Source: Candidatus Methanoperedentaceae archaeon HGW-Methanoperedenaceae-1
GTDB taxonomy: Archaea > Halobacteriota > Methanosarcinia > Methanosarcinales > Methanoperedenaceae
Assembly: GCA_002839545.1 (NCBI GenBank)
Contig: PGYG01000015.1
Location: 1 to 35,311, forward strand
DNA: 35,311 nt
Direction of reading: 5' to 3'
Each line of letters starts with the position of its first letter. Position 1 is the first letter of the stretch. The notes under the pieces were generated by a model that saw nothing but the letters and a program-made list of their open reading frames with translations, did no database searches and had not been told where the DNA came from. Made by a program: the position numbers and the translations under genes. This document shows positions 1-8,338 of the stretch, one piece after another.

Positions 1-497
1 TTTTCCAGTTTACTCCAGAGTCTTGTCAATGCATCAACAAGATCAAGCTTCCTTGATTTTCGCCGCAATTCAGGGGACAATGAAATGCTTTCAAGTTTCC
101 ATTGCTCCCAGATTTTTGCTTCGTCTTTAATTACAGACCCAATTCTATCTTTGAGTGGTATTGAGATGGAATACTGTTTTGATATTGCATCCAGAAGGGA
201 GGAAGTGAAGACATCAGGGCTTTCGCATACTGAAGGTTTCAATGGAAATAAGACCGAGAAAACATTTATTGAGTCTTTTTTGTCATTATGGAGTATATCC
301 TGGAATTTCAAAAGTGTTGAAGTCTTGCCAATGCCCCAGTTTCCAAGTATTGTGATGTTGTCTGGCTTCGTATTCTTATTTTGTGCAGCATCTTCAACAT
401 TTTGAACGAAGAATTGAAGCAACTCTCCCCGGTTCGCGAAATACTGCGGCTCTACGGGTCCCCTGGCATAAAATGGATTTCCTGTCATTTTTGTCAT
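1..497 (-). CDS. P-loop ATPase, N-terminal part, cut by window edge
   Basis: This reading frame is absent from the ORF track because it has no stop inside the window. Read on the minus strand it begins MTKMTGNPFYARGPVEP and continues open to base 1, about 165 residues. A clear Walker A motif, GNWGIGKTS, lies at about residues 53-61, preceded by a hydrophobic strand (NITIL). The NPF-RGPV-P-F-NR opening resembles archaeal and bacterial AAA-type ATPases whose N-terminus precedes the P-loop. Walker B and any C-terminal effector domain lie outside the window. Start candidates are ATG at 497 or ATG at 488. It lies downstream of the Type III restriction genes on the same strand, so a defence role is possible but is inference only. 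The plus-strand ORF 85-405 is its shadow. Confidence 0.75.
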   Translation of the reverse strand, partial: MTKMTGNPFYARGPVEPQYFANRGELLQFFVQNVEDAAQNKNTKPDNITILGNWGIGKTSTLLKFQDILHNDKKDSINVFSVLFPLKPSVCESPDVFTSSLLDAISKQYSISIPLKDRIGSVIKDEAKIWEQWKLESISLSPELRRKSRKLDLVDALTRLWSKLE

Positions 498-531
498 CTC
501 TGTCCTTTTGTTATTTTTGTCATCTCTGTCC
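484..531. repeat. 26-bp tandem duplication over the ATPase start
   Basis: On the plus strand GTCATTTTTGTCATCTCTGTCC at 484-505 recurs with one mismatch at 510-531, a period of 26 bp. On the coding (minus) strand each copy carries GGACAGAGATGACAAAAAT, so the ribosome-binding region and start codon are duplicated. Because 26 is not a multiple of three, the upstream copy opens a short out-of-frame ORF (MTKITKGQR) whose TGA overlaps the real ATG as ATGA. Confidence 0.8.
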
Positions 532-664
532 CTTTATCATCTATGTCATAATTTATACCATATAGCCCTTGCAATCTGAAGACATTTTCTATGAATGAGC
601 CTGTGATTGAAAAACATCCCTTCCCCCCTCAAACAGCACAGTGTTTTTTCTGAGACATTGGTTT

Positions 665-739
665 TTACCTTCCGCCTTCATGGTTACACGTTCTTATTTT
701 CTTGTCATGGAAGACTTTCAATGATTTTTCCGAATCCAT
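665..739 (-). pseudogene. Possible N-terminal stub of a Bro-N/RhuM-like protein
   Basis: A 24-codon minus-strand ORF reads MDSEKSLKVFHDKKIRTCNHEGGR and then stops. The pattern 'LKVF--KKIRT' resembles the opening of Bro-N and related phage antirepressor or RhuM-type proteins, which continue with a D-E-W-Y-F block. That continuation is missing here in all three frames I could read. It lies directly downstream of the methylase-tail remnant. The match is short, so this is a weak call and could be chance. Confidence 0.25.
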
Positions 740-740
740 A

Positions 741-839
741 TCATTCCCCCTCATTGAACCCCTCGACAATAGCTATCTCTTCGGGGGTCAGGTCGTAGAG
801 TTTGTAGACGAGCTGGTCTATTTGGTTTTCAAGGGTTTT
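741..839 (-). pseudogene. C-terminal remnant of an N6-adenine methylase / restriction enzyme
   Basis: On the minus strand the 32 codons KTLENQIDQLVYKLYDLTPEEIAIVEG... end in TGA at 741-743. This motif, E-QID-LVYKLY-LT-EEI-IVEG, is characteristic of the last residues of large Type II/IIG-like DNA methylases and BREX/Eco57I-type enzymes. The frame is closed by a TAA immediately upstream (840-842) and there is no start codon, so only the tail survives. It lies just downstream of res on the same strand, consistent with successive insertion and loss of restriction-modification genes at this site. Confidence 0.6.
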
Positions 840-897
840 TTATTCAGTATAATATTATGTATTATTTGAAAAGATTGTGGCATTGTCTTGAACAGGC

Positions 898-3690
898 TTA
901 TTCTTTTGAGTGTTTTATAATTATATCCTTTAGGTCTGATGTTCTGAATGAAACATCCCAGCACCATTTACCAAATCTGCCATCGGAATTTACAGCGTTT
1001 ACCCATTCATCCAGATATTTTCTTTTTGTTTTATTTTGCTGGTCATCTTTTCCTTTGACTTCTAAAATCAACATTTTTCCATTATTTAATCTTATTAAAA
1101 AATCAGGATAATACTTATGAATGACTCCCCTATAAACATAATTAATTATAAAACCAAGATGGTCATTTTTAGCCCAAGATATAACGTCCGTATTTCTATC
1201 AAGCTCGAAGGCTTCTGACGCTTCCCAAGAACTATCAAAAACCACATGGCTAATATGTGAATGATTTATGATTTCACATGGTTTGCTTGTGTACCATGTA
1301 ATCATTTTTGAAGTTGATTTGATAGGCATTTCTTTATCAAATATCGGAACCAAGTCTTGTGTGTTTTCAAATCGTATTGCATTAAATATATGCTGGACAA
1401 TTTTATTCATGTTAAGAAGTATTAGCAGTCTTTTTTTCAGGTCTTCCTGATAACTTTTGCTTTTGATTATCATCCTGTTAGAATCAATAAACTCTTCAAC
1501 AATTTTGACTACCTGTATGAGCAAATGTTCTTTATTTCCTGTCCACGTTGGCTTTACTTGCTCATAAATATCTCTTGAAATTTCAAAAATCAATCTTTGT
1601 TTTCTTAAAACCGTAAGTACTTTCTCGACTTGCTCGTCAGCTAAATTAATGTCGTACAATCTTAGTTTTGTAACATCTGGCTTGCCTTCAATAAATGGAG
1701 CTAATTCAGTCCTTAGGGGCGTATCTTCCGGTCTTAATTCAATTCTTCTTACCTTTGAAATATCCAAGGACAACTTAGGCTTATAAATATGATTTATTCT
1801 TATAACATTCGGCCATGTGATTTCAAATTCTTTCTTATTTTCATCCACAAATATTCTTGTTTTTGGTTTTGGTGGAGGTGGGGGAGTATCTTCGCCCCCC
1901 TCATGTGGCAAAAATGTGAAAGGGATTCCAAAAATATTCACATATTCAGCCTCAAAAAGCCCTGTTTCGGGAGTTATATCATAAGATGTTCTCCGTAATC
2001 CTCTGCCTACAACCTGTTCGCAGAGAAGCTGACTGGAAAAAGCCCTTAATCCCATAATGTGCGTTACAGTTTTAGCATCCCACCCTTCTGACAGCATGCC
2101 GACAGAGATAATATTCTGGATTTTTTCTCCCGGTTCCCCGACTTTTCCAACGGTGTCAACCTGCCGTCTTAATCTTTCAGCTTGGTCTTTTTTTGATAAT
2201 TTCTTTTCTTCTTCATTGTTTTCTTCTGCAACCCCAGACGCTTCTTCTTTACTTTCAGCTTCGTCTAAAACTTTCGAGTCTATTCTTAACGTCTTTTCAG
2301 GATTTTTCAATTCATCAATTATGATTTTTCCGTGATTAAATGCATTTTCAAGTCGTGCGGCTGTCTCTGTCCTGTTACATACAGTAATCATTACTGGGGG
2401 AGTCTCAACTTTTCCGTTCCATCTCTTTAAAGTTTCCAGCCAATCCAGACCAAGATGATAATACGCAATAGTTACGAGGTCTGGTAAAGGTTCGTGTGGT
2501 TCCGCTTGCCTGCTAAGATCTGGTTTTACTTCAGGGTCGTTGTAAATATGATAAAATCTTGACTTCATTTTCTTTGTTAATCTTCCATCGTCCCGGATTA
2601 CAACTCTTGGAGTTTTAACCAACCCGGATTCAATAGCATCATTCAATCCAAAATCGCTCACAATCCAGCCAAACAAAACCTCTTCTGTTACTTTTTTACC
2701 AGAAGGATAATATGGTGTCGCTGAGAAATCGTAACATCTTACAATTCCTCTTGTATTGTTGATTCTGTCAAGCCCGCCAATCCAGATGGTTGCTTCTTCG
2801 GCGCTGTCTTTCAAGTCCCTTTCACGTTTATACTTTCCAACAGCTTCAGGATTTAATCTCCATGCGTGATGCGCCTCGTCATTTATTACGATGAAATTCT
2901 TGGCATTAGCCATCTCTCCAAGAACTTCCCGGACATAAGCTTCATCACTTTTAACCCCTCTTTTGTCCACGCTTTTTTTTCTATTAAGCTGTTGTTCTGT
3001 ATCCCAAGCCAGAGCATGCCAGTTTATTACTTTTATTGCGCCCCGCCTTAGTTTGTCAAACATATCAGAAGGGACAATATCAAACTCCTGATAGTAGTTT
3101 TTTTCATTTGAAGGATACAATACCTGCAACCTGCTTTTTACAGTTAGTCCGGGAGCAATAACAAGAACATTTTTTGAGAATTTTGTCTCTTTCGGATAAG
3201 TAACCTTATTTATCATCTGCCATGCAATGAGCATAGCCATAACGATTGTTTTTCCAGAACCTGTTGCCATTTTTGAGCATAATCTTTGAAATGGACTTCC
3301 GTCTCCGGTAATTTCGATTCCCTGTTTCTCGCTTTCAGGGGCTTCGACAAACCAGATTAAGGTTTCGATAGCCTCCAACTGACAGAAAAACAACTTCATC
3401 TCCCTATCAGGAGCTTTCCAGTGTTCCAGTAGTTCTTTTGTTATGCTTGTAATTCCGGGATAGCCTGCGTCCCGCCACTTATCAACTCTTTCCCTGATTT
3501 GATTGACTAAAGGCAGTTCGATAACAATTCCGGGGTCGTCAAAACTTTCGGAAGCTTCGGAAGCGACAACATAACCAGCAGGTCTTCTTCCATCAATCAG
3601 TTCAAATCTTCTGATTTCCCTTATGTATTTGAGGTGCTGTTCAGGCATTTCATACGGGCTGTTTATTATTAGATGGTCTGTTGTCTTCAT
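898..3690 (-). CDS. res: Type III restriction endonuclease subunit Res
   Basis: This 930-aa protein is the DNA-translocating nuclease subunit of a Type III restriction-modification system. It needs ATP and the Mod subunit to cut away from the recognition site. Visible features are Walker A (MATGSGKTIVMAM, about residue 136), a DEAH-type Walker B (VINDEAHHAW, about 270), SATPYY (motif III), a helicase motif VI (VVGRGLRR), and a C-terminal PD-(D/E)xK nuclease site, YYPDFLIRL followed by ILEVKGK near residues 861-880. The length is typical. Its ATG overlaps the mod stop codon as ATGA, so translation of the two is coupled. An acidic, lysine-rich insert (EESKEEASGVAEENNEEEKK) lies between the two helicase domains. 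All catalytic motifs look intact. Confidence 0.95.
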   Translation of the reverse strand: MKTTDHLIINSPYEMPEQHLKYIREIRRFELIDGRRPAGYVVASEASESFDDPGIVIELPLVNQIRERVDKWRDAGYPGITSITKELLEHWKAPDREMKLFFCQLEAIETLIWFVEAPESEKQGIEITGDGSPFQRLCSKMATGSGKTIVMAMLIAWQMINKVTYPKETKFSKNVLVIAPGLTVKSRLQVLYPSNEKNYYQEFDIVPSDMFDKLRRGAIKVINWHALAWDTEQQLNRKKSVDKRGVKSDEAYVREVLGEMANAKNFIVINDEAHHAWRLNPEAVGKYKRERDLKDSAEEATIWIGGLDRINNTRGIVRCYDFSATPYYPSGKKVTEEVLFGWIVSDFGLNDAIESGLVKTPRVVIRDDGRLTKKMKSRFYHIYNDPEVKPDLSRQAEPHEPLPDLVTIAYYHLGLDWLETLKRWNGKVETPPVMITVCNRTETAARLENAFNHGKIIIDELKNPEKTLRIDSKVLDEAESKEEASGVAEENNEEEKKLSKKDQAERLRRQVDTVGKVGEPGEKIQNIISVGMLSEGWDAKTVTHIMGLRAFSSQLLCEQVVGRGLRRTSYDITPETGLFEAEYVNIFGIPFTFLPHEGGEDTPPPPPKPKTRIFVDENKKEFEITWPNVIRINHIYKPKLSLDISKVRRIELRPEDTPLRTELAPFIEGKPDVTKLRLYDINLADEQVEKVLTVLRKQRLIFEISRDIYEQVKPTWTGNKEHLLIQVVKIVEEFIDSNRMIIKSKSYQEDLKKRLLILLNMNKIVQHIFNAIRFENTQDLVPIFDKEMPIKSTSKMITWYTSKPCEIINHSHISHVVFDSSWEASEAFELDRNTDVISWAKNDHLGFIINYVYRGVIHKYYPDFLIRLNNGKMLILEVKGKDDQQNKTKRKYLDEWVNAVNSDGRFGKWCWDVSFRTSDLKDIIIKHSKE

Positions 3691-6200
3691 TCTCTGACCT
3701 TTATGATTTTCAGGGATTCGATGCCCCTGTCGTCAATGATTTTTACGGCTATTTGCTTATTGGCTCCTAATTTAAAGGGTAAAGAGCCATTGCCCCTATA
3801 TTTTTCGATTAATTCCTCGTCAATCTGGGCTTTGAGGTTCTTTGCCAATCTGCTCCAGCCTTCTTTTGCGCCTGCCATCGGGAAGAATACCTGTCTTGGA
3901 TAAAGGCTTCTTCCATCGTAATCTGTGTCCAATTCCCACATTGCTATTTTTGAAACATCCCCGGATTCAATCTCTCCTGTTTTTGTGTTGTAATAGTCAA
4001 AGCCATTGACCACAACGGCATATTTGCTTCCCTGTTTCTTTAATTCAATATCGGGCTGTCCGACCAGCCAGAATGAAGGAGAATCTCTTGGTTTTTTCTT
4101 CAGGTCTTCAGTCAGAATATCGGTATCCATTTGAGCCTTTAATACTGTAACTCCTCCCCATTTCAATTCATCAATATCTTTTGCAGCTTCAGGATCGAAT
4201 TGGAATGATGCAAAAATTACTATTTTTGGCATTGGCACTAACGTCTGGGATTCCTCAATTGCCAATTCTACCTGCCTTTGCTCTAACGGAGCATATTCAG
4301 GACCAAAAGAAATAACTACTTTTTGTCCATCTTTTGTTTCTGCCTCAGCGTGAATCCATCTTGTAGCAGGCAAAGGCTCAATTCTGACAAATTTCATAAT
4401 CTGCCCACCTTTTCCTCTAATCCCGGCTGAAAGCATCTTGTCAATCCATTCGTTCTGCTTTAATGTCTCTCCAGAACGGGCAATTGTAATGTCTGCTTCC
4501 TGCTTTGTCTCAATATCAATATCTTCAAAGCTTCTTACTCTCTGGGAGGGGACAGCTTCTAAGGTGAATGGTCCTGTTACTCTTTTTCTGGTTCTGTCGA
4601 TATTTGGCTGGTCATAAAGGGTTTCCTGCGCGGGAGGCTCGTTGTTTGCGATTGATTTTAAAGTGATGTGTGGAACGGTGTTATAGTTGAAACCGGAAGA
4701 AACTCCTTCTTTTGGATGCGCCAATTCATAATAATCAAAAATAGAAGTCATTAATCTCTGCTTTGCCAAGGTTATAGAGACTCTTGATGTATCGCAGGTT
4801 ATCCAGCGCCTGCCCCATTTTTCAGCTACGAATGCTGTAGTACCGCTACCGCAGGTGATGTCCAGCACCAAATCGCCGGGGTCAGTGGTCATGAGAAGAC
4901 ATTTGGCAATAACCTTTGGCTGAGTTTCCACAACATATTTTTTATCTTCACCGAATGAACCCGTGCCTGTATCGAGCCAAATATTTGTAAATTGTTTATA
5001 TGGAAAATCATCGTTGAAGCGAATATATTGAATGCTATTTTCAGCAACATGAATACGATTATTTCTTGCCAGATTATTTAATCCTTCAACAGAAGTTTTC
5101 CAGTGATGAGAGTTGCCCGACAGGTATTTTTTATCTTTATAAATAAATTCCTGTGGCGTATTTGTTGCACCTTGAGATTTAATACTGGTTGCTTTGTAAA
5201 CTTTTCCCTCTTTTGGAATTAAAGATGGATTTCTTTTTTCTTCAGCAGTTAATCCTCTTGAAGTCCCATCAGAGAATATGATCCAATTATATCCAACTTC
5301 CCCAACCTCCGGCTTATATTCTTCAAATAGTTTTCGAAATTTTATTTTCTCGATATCCTTGGCATACCAAATCAAATAATCACCAACTCTGGATAAAGTA
5401 GAGGTGTCAAAACCTCCTGTTGTTTTGAAAATAATTAAACTGACGAAATTTTTGCAATCAAACACCTCATCCATCAACTCCCTTACATGATGCACATTCT
5501 CATCGCTGATCTGCACAAACACACTCCCGCTCTCTGTTAACAACTCCCGCGCCAGAAGCATCCTGTTTCTCAAATAAGTCAAATACGAATGAATCCCAAG
5601 CTCCCAAGTATCCCTGAAAGCCTTAATCATCTCAGGCTCCTGCGTCAAATCCTCGTCTTTGCCGTCTTTAACATCTCTTTTATTCACAAAAGGCTGGAAA
5701 TTTGAGCCGTACTTAATTCCATAAGGCGGGTCAATGTAAATCATCTGAACCTTGCCAGCCATGCCCTCTTTTTCCAGAAGCGAATTCATCACAAGCAGGG
5801 AATCCCCTGCAATCAATCTGTTAGACCAGCCCTGTGAATGTTTATAGAATTCAATAGCCTCTCGTATTGGAGGATTATTTTCCTTAGTCTCAAAATAGTG
5901 GAATAAAGTCTGCTGTTCCTGCAATTCTTTCTTCTTTACACCTTCAATAATCGTCAAAGGGTCTATTCTTTCATGGACATGCAAAGAAACAGTATCAACA
6001 TCAAAGCTTACTCCTTCCGCTTTTCCAGCCCATTGAAGCTGTGGGTCAAGATGAGGGTCAAACTGATAAGTTTTCTTTCCATTCAGATGGTCTGTTTCTG
6101 CTGTAACTAAGCCGACAGGAGGGTTATTCACTCTTTTTTGTTCTTCATGGATATATTGTTTAACTCCCTCTTGATTGGATTTAGATTTTTTCACTGGCAA
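3687..6200 (-). CDS. mod: Type III restriction-modification methyltransferase Mod
   Basis: This 837-aa protein is the modification and recognition subunit of the Type III system, methylating adenine N6 on one strand of an asymmetric site. The catalytic motif IV DPPY (IYIDPPYGIKYGSNF, about residue 154) precedes the SAM-binding motif I (LDITCGSGTTAFVAEK, about 447). This order marks the beta class typical of Type III Mods. The variable stretch between them should hold the target recognition domain. The C-terminal 300 residues likely bind Res. The start is TTG at 6200, supported by GGTGG seven bases upstream; an in-frame GTG at 6194 is the alternative. It is followed by res with a 4-bp overlap. 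No homopolymer tract suggesting phase variation was noticed. Confidence 0.93.
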   Translation of the reverse strand: MPVKKSKSNQEGVKQYIHEEQKRVNNPPVGLVTAETDHLNGKKTYQFDPHLDPQLQWAGKAEGVSFDVDTVSLHVHERIDPLTIIEGVKKKELQEQQTLFHYFETKENNPPIREAIEFYKHSQGWSNRLIAGDSLLVMNSLLEKEGMAGKVQMIYIDPPYGIKYGSNFQPFVNKRDVKDGKDEDLTQEPEMIKAFRDTWELGIHSYLTYLRNRMLLARELLTESGSVFVQISDENVHHVRELMDEVFDCKNFVSLIIFKTTGGFDTSTLSRVGDYLIWYAKDIEKIKFRKLFEEYKPEVGEVGYNWIIFSDGTSRGLTAEEKRNPSLIPKEGKVYKATSIKSQGATNTPQEFIYKDKKYLSGNSHHWKTSVEGLNNLARNNRIHVAENSIQYIRFNDDFPYKQFTNIWLDTGTGSFGEDKKYVVETQPKVIAKCLLMTTDPGDLVLDITCGSGTTAFVAEKWGRRWITCDTSRVSITLAKQRLMTSIFDYYELAHPKEGVSSGFNYNTVPHITLKSIANNEPPAQETLYDQPNIDRTRKRVTGPFTLEAVPSQRVRSFEDIDIETKQEADITIARSGETLKQNEWIDKMLSAGIRGKGGQIMKFVRIEPLPATRWIHAEAETKDGQKVVISFGPEYAPLEQRQVELAIEESQTLVPMPKIVIFASFQFDPEAAKDIDELKWGGVTVLKAQMDTDILTEDLKKKPRDSPSFWLVGQPDIELKKQGSKYAVVVNGFDYYNTKTGEIESGDVSKIAMWELDTDYDGRSLYPRQVFFPMAGAKEGWSRLAKNLKAQIDEELIEKYRGNGSLPFKLGANKQIAVKIIDDRGIESLKIIKVRE

Positions 6201-6258
6201 TTTACCACCATCTTATTTTATTGAGCTTAAAAAAAATAGATTCATTGACAAATATCAT

Positions 6259-6411
6259 CTATTTCTTCTTATAAACATTCAACCCGATTTTAATCTCTTC
6301 ATGTTCAGGTAGTGACTGGTTGCCCTCACTTGATGCAATGATAATCGTCTTCCCTGAATCCACTTTGATTGTTAAAATATCTCCTTCTATTGCAATACCT
6401 ACATTCTTCAT
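6259..6411 (-). CDS. Conserved 50-aa protein of unknown function
   Basis: This gene is too short for the ORF track. The ATG at 6411 is preceded by AGGAG (AGGAGATTAAAAATCATG) and the frame reads MKNVGIAIEGDILTIKVDSGKTIIIASSEGNQ, ending IGLNVYKKK. The pattern G-ILTI-VD...GKTIIIAS-EGN...EIKIGLNVYKK is one I recognise from small uncharacterised proteins found in both bacteria and archaea. In those, a longer S-rich loop often follows TIKVD; here it is missing. Beta-strand-rich composition suggests a small all-beta fold. An A/T-rich, TATA-like stretch (CTTTTATACTC on the minus strand) lies about 40 bases upstream. It ends about 60 bases before mod starts, so it may be read through into mod. Function is unknown. 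Confidence 0.8.
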   Translation of the reverse strand: MKNVGIAIEGDILTIKVDSGKTIIIASSEGNQSLPEHEEIKIGLNVYKKK

Positions 6412-6628
6412 GATTTTTAATCTCCTCTTGTCAGTTAGTTACACAGTTATTGAGTATAAAAGTATTCATTTTATGAATTACACTTCAGCGCCTAAAGCAA
6501 GTCTCCCACCGTCAGGCGCATATCAAGAAATCCCCAATCGGTGCAATTATACCAACAGCGAACTGGTGCGAACTCAATACGTTGGTGTTTCCTTAAGAGG
6601 AGTATTTCAGGGCGTAAATCTTCGGTTA
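6412..6628. other. Intergenic region between small protein and afpA
   Basis: I see no convincing gene here. It holds the likely promoter of the 50-aa gene (TATA-like CTTTTATACTC on the minus strand, near 6453) and a 6-bp inverted pair GCGCCT/AGGCGC (about 6489-6520) with a 20-nt loop. The plus-strand ORF 6320-6892 crosses it and runs antisense through afpA, and is rejected as a shadow. Confidence 0.5.
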
Positions 6629-7186
6629 TTAACTTGTCTTCCCCACAAATTCCCTCACAATCCCCCGAATCTCCTCAGGATGCCCCAGCACAGTAATCCC
6701 GCGCATCCTCCTCAGCTTCTCAACAGCCTCAATATCCACATCCCGCATCGTAAGCGTAAGCTTCTTCCCATTCGGCAATTCAGTAACAATATCCCCCGGT
6801 TTCTGGTCAGGCGGGAAAATATACACAGGCACATTCGCTTTCATAGCCTGCGCAGCCGCATTTGTAAGCAGCGTATCAGAAATACCTGCTGAGAGCTTAA
6901 CCGTCGTATTCGAGGTTGCAGGCATGATAAGCAGGAAATCATATCGCCCTGTCTGCAGCTCCCCCACAAGGAAAGGAATATTCGGCGACTTTTCAACAAC
7001 CGTTTTCGGGAATGCGGCTTTCAGCTCACGGAACAGCTTGTACCACTTAACAACCATCTCGCCAGCCTCGGAAAGATAAACATCCACCTTGAGATTATGT
7101 TCCTTGGTAACATCCTTCATAATCCTGAAACTCTCAGGCAAGTAGTCGCCGCAGCCTGTTATTCCCCATGCGATTCTGATAGTCAT
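6629..7186 (-). CDS. afpA: Archaeoflavoprotein AfpA
   Basis: This 185-aa flavoprotein belongs to the AfpA family (related to the phosphopantothenoylcysteine decarboxylase flavoprotein fold and to DmrX-type flavoproteins). The characterised Archaeoglobus member is an FMN homodimer that takes electrons directly from ferredoxin and can pass them to quinones, ferric citrate, cytochrome c or oxygen. Visible features are the N-terminal IAWGITGCGDYLPES loop, the PATSNTT flavin-binding segment near residues 89-95, and a C-terminal region ending in VREFVGKTS. It lies 20 bp downstream of the iron-sulfur flavoprotein gene on the same strand, which fits a short ferredoxin-linked electron chain. A dihydromethanopterin reductase role (DmrX/DmrB-like) is the main alternative. 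Confidence 0.8.
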   Translation of the reverse strand: MTIRIAWGITGCGDYLPESFRIMKDVTKEHNLKVDVYLSEAGEMVVKWYKLFRELKAAFPKTVVEKSPNIPFLVGELQTGRYDFLLIMPATSNTTVKLSAGISDTLLTNAAAQAMKANVPVYIFPPDQKPGDIVTELPNGKKLTLTMRDVDIEAVEKLRRMRGITVLGHPEEIRGIVREFVGKTS

Positions 7187-7206
7187 ATAATAATCGTCCT
7201 CTTACC

Positions 7207-7824
7207 TCATCCAGTCTTCTTAAGCATTAAGGCTGTTTCCATTAACCTGTTCACCGTTTTGCGCATGCTTTTCAATCCCTCTTCGTCTTCTTGCGCTCCC
7301 TCTGCACCCCTGTCCTTTGACCATAATGCGCCTCCGAGGTTTGCGCCGAATGACCCCCCGCCCACAGGTAATGCAAAGTTAATCACGTAAAAATTATGAA
7401 TCGCCTGGATAGACGGCTCCTGCCCGCCTGTCCTGTCCCCGCCGACTGCAATAGCAGCACCCGGTTTGTTCTTGATAAAATCAAGATTCTGTGCAGCAAT
7501 CGCCCTGCACCTGTCCATAACAGTCTTGGTCTGGGCGCTGACCATCCCCTGGTAAACAGGCGTCCCGATTATGAGCGCATCAGCCCACACAAATTTATCA
7601 TACACCTCTTTCATATCGTCATTATAGACGCACCCTTTCTTCTCACGTATGCAGAAGTCGCAATGGATGCAGAAGTTGAGCTTCTTCCCTTTCACAGAAA
7701 AATATTCAGTTTCCGCATGGTATTTTCCAGAAGCGTACCGCAAGGCTTCCTGTACGATATAATCGGTTGAGCCCGACCTTGGGCTTCCCGAAATCCCGAA
7801 AAGTTTTATTATTTGTCCGCCCAC
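7207..7824 (-). CDS. Iron-sulfur flavoprotein (Isf family)
   Basis: This 205-aa protein has a flavodoxin-like NADPH-dependent FMN reductase fold (GISGSPRSGSTDYIV phosphate loop at the N-terminus). It carries the compact cysteine motif FCIHCDFCIREKKGC (CX2CX2CX6C), which in the methanogen Isf family holds a [4Fe-4S] cluster. Isf proteins receive electrons from ferredoxin and reduce oxygen or peroxide. The central PVYQGMVSAQTKTVMDR and GGDRTGGQE segments are the usual FMN-binding stretches. The start is GTG at 7824 with GGTGA upstream. It forms an operon with afpA and diverges from the DUF302/ferritin-like genes, supporting an oxidant-response role. Confidence 0.88.
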   Translation of the reverse strand: MGGQIIKLFGISGSPRSGSTDYIVQEALRYASGKYHAETEYFSVKGKKLNFCIHCDFCIREKKGCVYNDDMKEVYDKFVWADALIIGTPVYQGMVSAQTKTVMDRCRAIAAQNLDFIKNKPGAAIAVGGDRTGGQEPSIQAIHNFYVINFALPVGGGSFGANLGGALWSKDRGAEGAQEDEEGLKSMRKTVNRLMETALMLKKTG

Positions 7825-7892
7825 GGTTTCACCTTTGTGTATATTCAGCCCGTATTCCCAGATAAGTTTTGTGCAAAACCGAAAGCAGATTA

Positions 7893-7903
7893 TTTTTTAT
7901 ACC
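7893..7903 (+). promoter_or_regulatory. TATA-like box upstream of DUF302 gene
   Basis: TTTTTTATACC lies about 35-40 bases before the ATG at 7935 in the 110-bp gap separating the divergent isf and DUF302 genes, with an A-rich BRE-like flank (GAAAGCAG). The spacing fits an archaeal promoter with a short leader carrying GGTGGAGG. Confidence 0.5.
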
Positions 7904-7934
7904 TGAAACACTAACTATTGTTAAGGTGGAGGTT

Positions 7935-8330
7935 ATGAAAATAGATTATTCAAGAGAAACAAGCCTTAATGTTAAAAAGGCAGTAGAGAAACTCACCGCG
8001 GACTTAAAATCCAGCGGATGGGGTGTGCTTGGCGTCATCGATGTAAAGAAAATATTTTCCGAGAAATTGAACCTTGAATACGATGAGTACATTATACTGG
8101 ATGTTTGCAATCCCGCCCTTGCAAGCAAAGGGCTCAGGATAAACAAGCAGGCAGGGCTGATACTTCCGTGTAAGATTATAGTCTATGACGACAACGGAAA
8201 GACAAAAGTCTCCCTGTATAAACCAACTGTGGCATTAAGTACAGCCGCATCTCTTCCGGGATACGATGAACTCGCAAACCTTGCACGCGAGGCTGAAAAG
8301 GGATTAAAGGAAATCGTGGATAAGCAGTAG
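7935..8330 (+). CDS. DUF302 family protein
   Basis: This 131-aa protein matches the DUF302 fold seen in many archaea: an opening SRETSLNVKKAVEKLTADLKSSGWGVLGVIDVKKIFSEKL, then DEYIILDVCNPALASKGL, and a late LPCKIIVYDD segment. DUF302 proteins are small alpha/beta homodimers of unknown biochemical role, often found beside sulfur or redox genes. I place the start at ATG 7935, with GGTGGAGG immediately upstream, rather than the longer ORF from 7869. The conserved Cys in DVCNP and LPC may bind a ligand. Its stop lies 8 bp before the ferritin-like gene, so they form an operon. Confidence 0.85.
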   Translation: MKIDYSRETSLNVKKAVEKLTADLKSSGWGVLGVIDVKKIFSEKLNLEYDEYIILDVCNPALASKGLRINKQAGLILPCKIIVYDDNGKTKVSLYKPTVALSTAASLPGYDELANLAREAEKGLKEIVDKQ

Positions 8331-8338
8331 GTGATACC

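Larger units (their letters stand above)
498..897. other. 400-bp stretch with gene remnants only
   Basis: Between the ATPase start and the end of the restriction subunit there is no intact gene. It holds the upstream part of the tandem start duplication, a short minus-strand ORF resembling the head of a BRO-type protein (665-739), and a methylase-like tail (741-839). The plus-strand ORFs 607-798 and 857-1111 have no recognisable family and look like chance frames. Confidence 0.6.

Noticed and set aside
85-405. Plus-strand ORF of 106 aa at the left end
   Set aside because: It is antisense to the P-loop ATPase frame, which has a clear Walker A motif and runs off the window edge.
607-1111. Short plus-strand ORFs 607-798 and 857-1111
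   Set aside because: No ribosome site, no family resemblance, and they overlap methylase and res sequences on the other strand.
6320-6892. 190-aa plus-strand ORF
   Set aside because: It runs antisense through the 50-aa gene and into afpA, and its Pro/His/Arg-rich sequence is typical of a shadow frame.
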